Part shown: positions 13,034 to 18,893 of the stretch, piece by piece | Layout of the letters: the number at the start of each line of letters is the position of its first letter | How positions within the stretch are numbered: position 1 is the first letter of the stretch | NCBI GenBank assembly: GCA_002724975.1 | Contig: PBQF01000066.1 | Coordinates: 1-18,893, forward strand | Length of the DNA: 18,893 bases | Reading direction: 5' to 3' | DNA from: Parcubacteria group bacterium | GTDB taxonomy: Bacteria; Patescibacteriota; Minisyncoccia; Phycocordibacterales; GCA-002724975 | Program-made: the position numbers and the translations under genes | The notes under the pieces: model-generated | Database searches by the model: none | Told to the model about the DNA's origin: nothing | What the model saw: only the letters and a program-made list of their open reading frames with translations

Positions 13034-14178
13034 TGGAAGAAATAATAAGAGGAGCTAAGAGTATAAAGGAAGCAGAGAGTTTAAAGGGCAAAAGAGTGTT
13101 ACTCCGGCTTGATCTTAATGTTCCCGTATTAAATGGTAAAGTCGAGGACGACTTCAGAATTAGAAAGTCTATTCCAACCATCAATTATCTAAAAGAAAGA
13201 GGAGCAAAAGTTGTTATTATAAGCCATATTTGGGAAGATGAGTCCAAAACTCTGAAGCCAGTTTACGACCATTTAGTAGAAAAAATACCTCTTACTTTTG
13301 CTCAAGATTGTATTAATAAAGAGACCCAAGACGCTATCGAGAAAATGCAAGAAGGAGATGTTATTCTTTTGGAGAATTTACGTCTTTATGAAGGAGAAAC
13401 GAAAAATGATATAAATTTTGCCAATGAACTATCAAGACTGGCAGATATTTATGTTAACGATGCTTTTGCCGTGTCGCACAGGGAACATGCTTCTCTCATT
13501 AGTTTACCCAAACTACTTCCTTCTTACTACGGGCTCCTGTTTGAAGATGAAATTAAGAATCTTTCGACTGTTCTTAATCCTTCAAAACCATTTCTATTTA
13601 TTTTAGGTGGTGCAAAATTTGAAACTAAAATTCCTTTAATCATTGAATACCTTGAAAAGGCAGACTATGTTTATGTCGCTGGAGCTTTAGCCAACGATTT
13701 CTTTAAAGTTCAGGGTTATGAAATGGGAATTTCAAAATTATCGGGCAAAGATTACAAACTTGAAGATTATTTGGATAGGAAAAACTTAATTTTACCAAAG
13801 GATGTGACTGTAAAAAACAAAGACGGAATTTTTGTTAAAAAACCGTCGGAAGTTGAATCTGACGACATGATTCTTGATATTGGAGTTGAAGCGATGATTG
13901 AACTTAAAGAATTAGTTTCAAAATCAAAGTTTATTTTATGGAACGGTCCATTGGGTGATTACAAAAAAGGTTTTAGAGATAGAACAATAGATTTAGCCAA
14001 AGCTATTATAGATAGCCCCGCTAAATCTGTTGTTGGAGGAGGGGATACTTTTGCTGTTATATCGAAATTAAAACTGGAAGACGAGTTTGATTTTATGTCG
14101 ACGGCTGGTGGTGCTCTTTTAGAGTTTATTTATTCTGGCACTCTTCCAGGATTAGAAGCACTTAAAAATCAGGCTTAA
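13033..14178 (+). CDS. pgk: Phosphoglycerate kinase
   Basis: Transfers phosphate from 1,3-bisphosphoglycerate to ADP in glycolysis. 381 residues, slightly short for the family. Seen: RVLLRLDLNVPV, DDFRIRKSIPTI, ENLRLYEGE, NDAFAVSHREHASL, GGAKFETKIPLI, ILWNGPLGDYKKG, and the C-terminal VVGGGDTFAVI and TAGGALLEF motifs for nucleotide binding. One difference stands out: the usual SHLGRP loop, which supplies an Arg to the 3-phosphoglycerate basic patch, is SHIWED here (residues 64-69), so that Arg is absent while the other conserved Arg positions look intact. It overlaps the stop of tpiA and converges on the HIT gene with a shared TTAA. Confidence 0.96.
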   Translation: MEEIIRGAKSIKEAESLKGKRVLLRLDLNVPVLNGKVEDDFRIRKSIPTINYLKERGAKVVIISHIWEDESKTLKPVYDHLVEKIPLTFAQDCINKETQDAIEKMQEGDVILLENLRLYEGETKNDINFANELSRLADIYVNDAFAVSHREHASLISLPKLLPSYYGLLFEDEIKNLSTVLNPSKPFLFILGGAKFETKIPLIIEYLEKADYVYVAGALANDFFKVQGYEMGISKLSGKDYKLEDYLDRKNLILPKDVTVKNKDGIFVKKPSEVESDDMILDIGVEAMIELKELVSKSKFILWNGPLGDYKKGFRDRTIDLAKAIIDSPAKSVVGGGDTFAVISKLKLEDEFDFMSTAGGALLEFIYSGTLPGLEALKNQA

Positions 14179-14567
14179 AAAGCAGATCGAATCTTTTCTC
14201 CAATTTTTTTTATTTCACCTTCGTCATATTTCCCCTGCTTCCAAAAATACATATCATCGTCCTTCTTTTTGGGGATGGCGTGCATATGAGTATGAGGCAC
14301 ATCTTCTCCCCAAATGGTTAAAATAACCCTATTAACTTCCATGGCTTTCTTTAGGGCTTTTCCTATTGTTTTAGTCGCTGAAATGAGCTTTGAGGAAACT
14401 TCGTCTGGAGTTTCAAATATATCGGAAAAGTGCTCTTTTGGTATGACAACCACATGGCCTTTATTAATTGGACTTATATCAAGAAAGGCTAAAATATCCT
14501 TGTCTTCATATATTTTTTCGGCCGGGATATCTCCTTTTGAAATTTTGCAAAAAATACAATCATCCAT
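14175..14567 (-). CDS. HIT-family nucleotide-binding hydrolase
   Basis: Histidine-triad protein, expected to hydrolyse or transfer nucleoside phosphoramidates or dinucleotides. 130 residues from ATG 14567; a GTG at 14573 would add only two residues, and AGGTGG just before the ATG could serve as a weak ribosome site. Seen: Zn-type pair DCIFCK (Cys4, Cys7), AFLDISPINKGHVVVIPKEH, and the catalytic triad HTHMHAI (His92/94/96). It is the only protein gene on the minus strand here. It ends convergently with pgk, sharing TTAA, and starts divergently from recJ, about 33 bases away. Confidence 0.92.
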   Translation of the reverse strand: MDDCIFCKISKGDIPAEKIYEDKDILAFLDISPINKGHVVVIPKEHFSDIFETPDEVSSKLISATKTIGKALKKAMEVNRVILTIWGEDVPHTHMHAIPKKKDDDMYFWKQGKYDEGEIKKIGEKIRSAF

Positions 14568-14576
14568 AGCCACCTA

Positions 14577-14582
14577 AGTATA
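14577..14582 (-). promoter_or_regulatory. Candidate -10 box of the HIT gene
   Basis: On the minus strand TATACT (14582 down to 14577) is 9 bases before ATG 14567. It lies back to back with the recJ -10 region, making a very compact divergent promoter. Confidence 0.45.
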
Positions 14583-14594
14583 TGATAAAATACT
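14581..14594 (+). promoter_or_regulatory. Candidate -10 region of recJ
   Basis: TATGATAAAATACT contains overlapping -10-like hexamers (TATGAT 14581-14586, TAAAAT 14586-14591, AATACT 14589-14594). The last is 6 bases before ATG 14601, in line with the short-leader layout seen at other starts. Confidence 0.4.
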
Positions 14595-14600
14595 CTCACG

Positions 14601-16304
14601 ATGAAGAATTACCAGATTAGAGAAGAAGTTCCAGAAAATGTCCAGAAAAAACTATCAGGATACTCTCCACTCACCCAAAAACTCCTTTTCAACAGAGGAA
14701 TAGACACAAAAGAAAAGGCAGAAAATTTTTTTAATCCCAACTACGAAGATTTAAACAGTCCGCTTTTGTTGAAGGATATGGGAAAAGCGGTTGAAAGAAT
14801 CCTTGGGGCAATTAAAAAAAATGAAAAGATTTTAATTTACAGCGATTATGACGCGGATGGTATTCCGGGGGCAGTAATCTTTCATGATTTTTTTAAAAAG
14901 ATTGGATTTGATAATTTTGAAAATTATATTCCGCACAGAAATGACGAAGGTTTTGGTTTAAACATTGATGCGGTAAAAAGTTTTTCAAAAGACAAGTTTA
15001 ATTTAATTATTACCGTCGATTGTGGTATTAATGATGTTAAAGAGGTTGAAGAAGCTAATAAGTTAGGAATCGATGTAGTCATAACTGACCATCACTTACC
15101 TAATGGGGAATTACCGAAAGCACTGGCAATAGTTAACCCAAACCAAAAAGGAGACAAACATCCCTTTAAATCACTTTGTGGTGCTGCAGTTGCATTTAAA
15201 CTTGTTCAAGCTCTTATTGAAAGAGGGAATTTTGAAATAATAAACGGTTGGGATAAATGGCTTCTTGATATGGTTGGATTGGCCACTATTTCTGATATGG
15301 TCCCGTTAATTGATGAAAACAGAATCCTTTCTTATTATGGTCTTTTGGTTTTAAAAAAAACCAGAAGATATGGACTGAAGAATCTCTATAACGAGGCTAG
15401 GTTGAGCGCTAATTTTATAACAGAGGACGATATAAGTTTTGTCATTACTCCTAGAATCAATGCCGCTTCAAGAATGGACGAAGCTTATACAGCCTTCAAT
15501 CTTTTGAAGTCGGAAGATATTGTTGAAGCTAAAGAGGGAGCTGAAAGATTAAGTAAATTAAATAATGAAAGAAAAATTTTAACAGCGACTATTGTTAAAG
15601 AAATTAAAAGAAAACTTTCTAAAATGGAAAAGATTCCGCCAGTTATTGTTGCTGGAAATCCAAAATGGGTTCCATCAATTCTTGGTTTAGTTGCTGGAAA
15701 CTTGGCTGACACATTTAATAGGCCAGTATTTTTATGGGGCAGGAATGGTTACAAGGAAATAAAAGGTTCGTGTCGTAGCGACCAGAGGACAGACGTCTTT
15801 TCGTTAATGCAAAAAATGCCCGACAATTTCTTTACTCATTTTGGTGGGCACAAATTTTCTGGAGGTTTTGGGATTTCTGGAGGGAAAATTCATTTTTTAG
15901 AAGAAGAAATTATAAAACACTTTAAAAAAGACGAAAAAACAAAAAGTCATGACGAAAAAGTTCTTATTGATTCTAAATTATCACTTTCTGATATAAATTG
16001 GGATGTGATAAAAGAAATTGAGCAACTTTCTCCATATGGTACTGGTAATGAAAAGCCAGTTTTTATTTTTGATGATTTACCGCTTCCTAAATTACAGAAA
16101 TTTGGTAAGCATAGTGAGCATTTAAAGTTAGAATTTCCAAATGGTTCTAACAGACCAATTTCTGCTATTAGCTTTTTCTCTGATGAAAATAGTTTCCAAA
16201 GACCAATTAAGGAAGGGGAGAAAGCCAGTATTGTTGCTTCGATTGAAAAATCTTACTTCAGGAACTTCCCAGAGCTTCGTCTTAGAATTGTTGATATAAT
16301 CTAG
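14601..16304 (+). CDS. recJ: Single-stranded-DNA-specific exonuclease RecJ
   Basis: 5'-to-3' ssDNA exonuclease used in recombination and mismatch repair, and able to degrade or process imported single strands. 567 residues, family length. DHH phosphoesterase motifs in order: SDYDADGIPG (residues 81-90), ITVDCGIND (Asp140), ITDHHLP (Asp163-His-His), GLATISDMVPL, then RINAASRMD, the DHHA1-type KGSCRSDQRTDVF and HFGGHKFSGGFGI, and a C-terminal OB-like domain (NEKPVFIFDDL onward). Motif VI reads GNPKWVPSILGLVAG, a variant of the usual WHEGVIGIVAS. First gene of recJ-rnhA-comEC; rnhA starts 2 bases after its stop. Confidence 0.95.
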   Translation: MKNYQIREEVPENVQKKLSGYSPLTQKLLFNRGIDTKEKAENFFNPNYEDLNSPLLLKDMGKAVERILGAIKKNEKILIYSDYDADGIPGAVIFHDFFKKIGFDNFENYIPHRNDEGFGLNIDAVKSFSKDKFNLIITVDCGINDVKEVEEANKLGIDVVITDHHLPNGELPKALAIVNPNQKGDKHPFKSLCGAAVAFKLVQALIERGNFEIINGWDKWLLDMVGLATISDMVPLIDENRILSYYGLLVLKKTRRYGLKNLYNEARLSANFITEDDISFVITPRINAASRMDEAYTAFNLLKSEDIVEAKEGAERLSKLNNERKILTATIVKEIKRKLSKMEKIPPVIVAGNPKWVPSILGLVAGNLADTFNRPVFLWGRNGYKEIKGSCRSDQRTDVFSLMQKMPDNFFTHFGGHKFSGGFGISGGKIHFLEEEIIKHFKKDEKTKSHDEKVLIDSKLSLSDINWDVIKEIEQLSPYGTGNEKPVFIFDDLPLPKLQKFGKHSEHLKLEFPNGSNRPISAISFFSDENSFQRPIKEGEKASIVASIEKSYFRNFPELRLRIVDII

Positions 16305-16306
16305 CG

Positions 16307-16747
16307 ATGGAAAAGATAATTGTCTATACAGACGGTGGCTCAAGGGGAAATCCGGGTAATGCTGGAGTGGGGGTAGTTATAGCCGACGAGGCGGGGAATA
16401 TCCTTAAAAAAACTTCAAAATCGCTTGGTGTAACCACTAACAACTTTGCTGAATATGAGGCTGTAATAACTGCTTTTTCCGAACTAAAAAAGCTTTTTGG
16501 TAAGAAAATAGGAGAAATGGAATTTAACTTTCGTCTTGATAGCGAGCTGGTTCAAAAACAGCTTTCGGGGGAATACAAAATAAAAGAAGAGTCTCTTTAT
16601 CCTCAATTTATAAAAGTGTCTAATTTAAGAGTGAAGGATTTTCCAAATGTTTCTTTCACCCATATTCCGAGAGGAGAAAACAATTTAGCTGATAGTTTAG
16701 CTAATGAAGCAATGAATAGAGGGGAGCAGGGTACCTTAAATGTCTGA
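16307..16747 (+). CDS. Ribonuclease HI family protein (RVT_3 type)
   Basis: Cleaves the RNA strand of RNA-DNA hybrids with two metal ions. 146 residues. The four acidic residues of the active site are all visible: Asp9 (YTDGGSRGNPG), Glu49 (NNFAEYEA), Asp78 (RLDSELV) and Asp129 (NNLADSLANEA). The sequence fits the archaeal/plant-like RNase HI subgroup rather than E. coli RnhA, as it lacks the basic handle helix. It is 2 bases downstream of recJ and overlaps the start of comEC by 8 bases, so it is in the middle of a translationally coupled operon. Confidence 0.92.
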   Translation: MEKIIVYTDGGSRGNPGNAGVGVVIADEAGNILKKTSKSLGVTTNNFAEYEAVITAFSELKKLFGKKIGEMEFNFRLDSELVQKQLSGEYKIKEESLYPQFIKVSNLRVKDFPNVSFTHIPRGENNLADSLANEAMNRGEQGTLNV

Positions 16748-18167
16748 CCGAGTATTTTATTCTTTAATAACAAGTTTTGTTTTTGGAGTGGCCTTTTGGT
16801 CATTTTTTAATTTGGGCTTAAGTTTTTTAGCTCTGTTTTTTTTAATTTCTATAGTTGTCGCACTAATTGATAGGAAGTTCGTTCTAATTTCCATTTCGTT
16901 AGTTTTATTTTCTCTGGGGGCACTTAGAATGGATTTTGCTCAAGACAGAAATTTTATTTTAAATAATTCTTTAGGGAAAAAAGCAGAAATTACTGGGATT
17001 ATAATTGAAGAGCCATCTAAAAGAGAAAATTCTATTCAACTTATTATTAAACCCGAGAATTCTGATGAAAAAGTTCTAATCACATCTGAAAGAGCTGACA
17101 TTTTTAATTATGGAGATTTAATTTCTGCTCAAGGTGTTTTGAAGACACCTAAAAACTTTATTACCGATAATAATAGGGAATTTGATTACATTAATTATCT
17201 TTCTAAAGATGAAATTTTTTACTCAATGCTTTTTCCTAAAATTGAAGTTCTAGATACTGGCCGCGGCAACTTCATAAAAGAAAAACTCTTTTCAATTAAA
17301 AGGACTTTAATTTCAAAAATGAATGAAATTATTCCCTCGCCAGAATCGGAGTACTTAAGCGGGCTTATTTTTGGTGTTAAGGAATCACTCGGAAAAGATT
17401 TGGAAGGAGATTTTAGAAGAACTGGTCTAATTCATGTCGTGGTTCTTTCCGGCTACAATGTGACGATTATAGCAGATTCTATCTTGAAGTCCCTTTCTTT
17501 TCTGCCGATACATACCAGTCTTGCTTTAGGTGCTCTGTCGATTGTATTTTTTGCCATTATGACAGGCGCTTCGGCGACCATTGTCAGGGCTAGTGTTATG
17601 GCCCTGATTGTTATTATGGGGAGAGTTTTTAGCAGGAGATATGATATTACAAGATCCTTATTTATAGCTGGATTTTTGATGATTTTACATAATCCGAAGA
17701 TTCTTATTTTTGACCCCTCTTTTCAATTAAGTTTTCTAGCCACAATGGGCCTAATACATTTTTCTCCTATTGTAGAAGGGAAACTTAAATTTATCCCAGA
17801 GAAATACCAGTTAAGAAAATTAATATCCGCCACTTTGGCTACTCAATTTTTTATTTTGCCACTGCTGTTAAATAAAATAGGGGAGATATCATTAATTGCT
17901 CCTGTTTCAAATATTCTTGTTTTACCTTTCATTCCTTTTACAATGTTTTTTGGATTCATTACTTCAATCTTAGGTCTTGCTTTAAATTTTCTTGGATTTA
18001 TTCCAGGTTTTCTTTCATTTATTCTTTTAAATTATCAAATAAGAGTCGTTGAAATGTTTTCAAGTATTCCTTTCTCTTCGGTTGGAGTAAAAGTTTTCCC
18101 AATCTGGCTAACTTTTTTAATTTATGCCTTTTATTTTTATTTATATAAAAGGAGTAAATCAACTTAA
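16740..18167 (+). CDS. comEC: ComEC/Rec2-type DNA uptake channel, without nuclease domain
   Basis: Inner-membrane channel for one DNA strand during natural transformation. 475 residues: N-terminal helices (about 8-60), a DUF4131-type soluble domain (about 65-170), then the Competence domain with many helices (about 205-460) carrying YLSGLIFGVKESLG, HVVVLSGYNVTII, MTGASATIVRASVMALI and DPSFQLSFLATMGL. The C-terminal metallo-beta-lactamase domain of full-length ComEC (about 750 residues) is absent; the gene ends cleanly at a stop after a last helix and YKRSKST, with no broken remainder in the 145 bases downstream. The start overlaps rnhA by 8 bases. With the pilus operon it supports DNA uptake competence. 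Confidence 0.93.
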   Translation: MSDRVFYSLITSFVFGVAFWSFFNLGLSFLALFFLISIVVALIDRKFVLISISLVLFSLGALRMDFAQDRNFILNNSLGKKAEITGIIIEEPSKRENSIQLIIKPENSDEKVLITSERADIFNYGDLISAQGVLKTPKNFITDNNREFDYINYLSKDEIFYSMLFPKIEVLDTGRGNFIKEKLFSIKRTLISKMNEIIPSPESEYLSGLIFGVKESLGKDLEGDFRRTGLIHVVVLSGYNVTIIADSILKSLSFLPIHTSLALGALSIVFFAIMTGASATIVRASVMALIVIMGRVFSRRYDITRSLFIAGFLMILHNPKILIFDPSFQLSFLATMGLIHFSPIVEGKLKFIPEKYQLRKLISATLATQFFILPLLLNKIGEISLIAPVSNILVLPFIPFTMFFGFITSILGLALNFLGFIPGFLSFILLNYQIRVVEMFSSIPFSSVGVKVFPIWLTFLIYAFYFYLYKRSKST

Positions 18168-18297
18168 CTTAGTGAGTACGACATATTGAACATCAATGAT
18201 TTTAATTCTGAGTGCTTTTTCTCCTTGTTTTGACTGTACCACAAAACAAAAGGTTCAGTTTAAATTGGACTATTTGAAAGCGCTAAGTAAGGGTTTT
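18168..18297. other. Intergenic stretch without a recognisable gene
   Basis: 130 A/T-rich bases between comEC and the phosphatase gene. No convincing reading frame or terminator. An imperfect dyad (ACTGTACC near 18233 and GGTTCAGT near 18252) and the hexamer palindrome AGCGCT are the only structure seen; both are within what A/T-rich spacers often contain. Confidence 0.4.
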
Positions 18298-18306
18298 TGT
18301 TATACT
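18298..18306 (+). promoter_or_regulatory. Extended -10 promoter of the phosphatase gene (leaderless)
   Basis: TGTTATACT is an extended -10 (TGn plus TATACT). TATACT ends at 18306, six bases before ATG 18313. TTGAAA at 18274-18279 is too far for a standard -35 (21-base gap), so the extended -10 probably suffices. Confidence 0.6.
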
Positions 18307-18312
18307 TAAATT

Positions 18313-18753
18313 ATGGCCATACTATTTGTTTGTCGCGGAAATATGTTCAGGAGTCAAGCGGCGGAGGCATTTTTTAACCAAACATACCAAAAATTCGGAC
18401 ACCCGATGTCTAAATTTTTGGTGGAATCGTGTGGGACTTGGGTTAAGAAAGAGGATTTGGAGGGCAGGAAACTCAAAAGTTTTCCAGAACTTGAGCAATT
18501 TCTTGAAGTTATGAAAGAAAAAGGAATAGATATTTCTGAAAATGTATGCAAACCGATTATGCCTGAGCTTGTAAACTGGGTAGACAAGATTATCGTAATG
18601 GCGGAGAAAAGCGAATGTCCAGATTATCTGCTGGAGAGCTCAAAAGTTTCTTTCTGGGATGTAGAGAATCCTAATATTGGTATCACAAAAGAGCATATAA
18701 AAGAGGTAGTAGAACAGATAAAAGAACTGGTTTTATCACTTCAATACAAATAA
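18313..18753 (+). CDS. Low-molecular-weight protein-tyrosine-phosphatase family protein
   Basis: 146 residues with the LMW-PTP/arsenate reductase P-loop VCRGNMFRSQAAE: Cys7 is the nucleophile, and Arg13 completes CX5R, followed by Ser14. VESCGTW and the NVCKPIMPELVNWVDKIIVM region fit the family fold. The general-acid loop is unusual: families generally have DP after the hydrophobic strand, while here it is FWDVENP (Asp116). Substrate could be a phosphotyrosine protein, arsenate or another phosphoester, and the variant loop makes the choice uncertain. Single-gene unit behind its own promoter. Confidence 0.85.
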   Translation: MAILFVCRGNMFRSQAAEAFFNQTYQKFGHPMSKFLVESCGTWVKKEDLEGRKLKSFPELEQFLEVMKEKGIDISENVCKPIMPELVNWVDKIIVMAEKSECPDYLLESSKVSFWDVENPNIGITKEHIKEVVEQIKELVLSLQYK

Positions 18754-18772
18754 ACACAATCAAAAATAACCC

Positions 18773-18791
18773 TATAATTAATAGCTATTAA
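18773..18791 (+). promoter_or_regulatory. TATAAT overlapping a 14-bp perfect palindrome
   Basis: TATAAT at 18773-18778 runs into TTAATAGCTATTAA (18778-18791), a perfect dyad. This arrangement fits a promoter with an operator, upstream of the gene that begins at 18856, but A/T palindromes arise easily by chance. Confidence 0.35.
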
Positions 18792-18843
18792 ACACACAAA
18801 AATCGTTGGGAGAGTAGGGTAAAGGTAGAGCTAGTTCGTGGGG

Positions 18844-18849
18844 TATACT
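18844..18849 (+). promoter_or_regulatory. Candidate -10 box of the last, partial gene
   Basis: TATACT, six bases before ATG 18856, identical in sequence and spacing to the boxes before 6461 and 18313. Confidence 0.5.
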
Positions 18850-18855
18850 TTAAGA

Positions 18856-18893
18856 ATGTTTGGTTTAAGCCAAAGTAAGATTAAATGGATCTC
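18856..18893 (+). CDS. Partial gene, product unknown
   Basis: Open frame from ATG to the window edge, giving MFGLSQSKIKWIS. Only about 12 complete codons are visible, which is too little for a family call. Its support is the TATACT box at the same 6-base spacing as two other genes in the window, and its plus-strand orientation like its neighbours. Confidence 0.45.
   Translation, partial: MFGLSQSKIKWI

Noticed and set aside
18168..18297. Remnant of the missing ComEC metallo-beta-lactamase domain
   Set aside because: The spacer has no frame with metal-binding His/Asp motifs, and comEC ends after a final helix, so the short form looks native rather than truncated.

Overview
The window looks like a piece of a Patescibacteria (CPR) genome, most likely Parcubacteria-like. 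This is an inference from gene content and style, not from a marker search. The signs are compact, mostly co-directional genes with overlapping or 1-3 nt junctions, A+T-rich codons, almost no Shine-Dalgarno sequences, and several starts that lie 6-7 nt after a -10 box. The gene families also fit: a ComEC with no metallo-beta-lactamase domain, a PilB/PilC cluster with several prepilin genes, a DUF2914 membrane protein, a SIMPL protein beside a stomatin-like protein, and an RVT_3-type RNase HI. TGA is used as a stop (prepilin 1 and rnhA), so this is not the TGA=Gly code.

Layout. 1-1650 is a G+C-rich (about 50%) accessory segment with a large serine recombinase flanked by a perfect 71-bp inverted repeat; the left arm is at the very edge of the window. 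It abuts two minus-strand tRNA genes (Val-TAC, Arg-TCT). 1824-3066 holds an RluA-type pseudouridine synthase and ribosomal protein L19, whose stop codon lies in the loop of its terminator. 3101-4379 holds tRNA-Leu(GAG), a DUF2914 membrane protein and tRNA-His(GTG). 4455-6008 is a slipin plus SIMPL pair. 6009-6420 is a small G+C-richer islet: an 83-residue coiled-coil protein with a textbook Shine-Dalgarno, three exact 21-bp repeats and its own hairpin terminator.

6461-12212 is one type IV pilus transcription unit: pilB, pilC, three prepilins, and a PilX-like pilin with a long repetitive exported region. 12269-14178 is tpiA-pgk, with a convergent HIT-family gene. 14601-18167 is a tight recJ-rnhA-comEC operon. 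18313-18753 is a low-molecular-weight phosphatase, and the window ends 38 bases into another gene.

Taken together, the pilus unit (filament and motor), ComEC (DNA channel), RecJ (ssDNA exonuclease) and RNase H (RNA-DNA hybrid removal) make a plausible DNA uptake and processing set, consistent with import of DNA for recombination or nucleotide salvage. The least ordinary items are the inverted-repeat-bounded recombinase, the islet at 6009-6420, a prepilin whose leader seems to have been interrupted in frame by a palindromic insertion that left a decoy cleavage motif, and the recurrent leaderless -10/start arrangement. I see no CRISPR array, rRNA or classical insertion sequence. No stretch longer than 300 bases lacks a gene.
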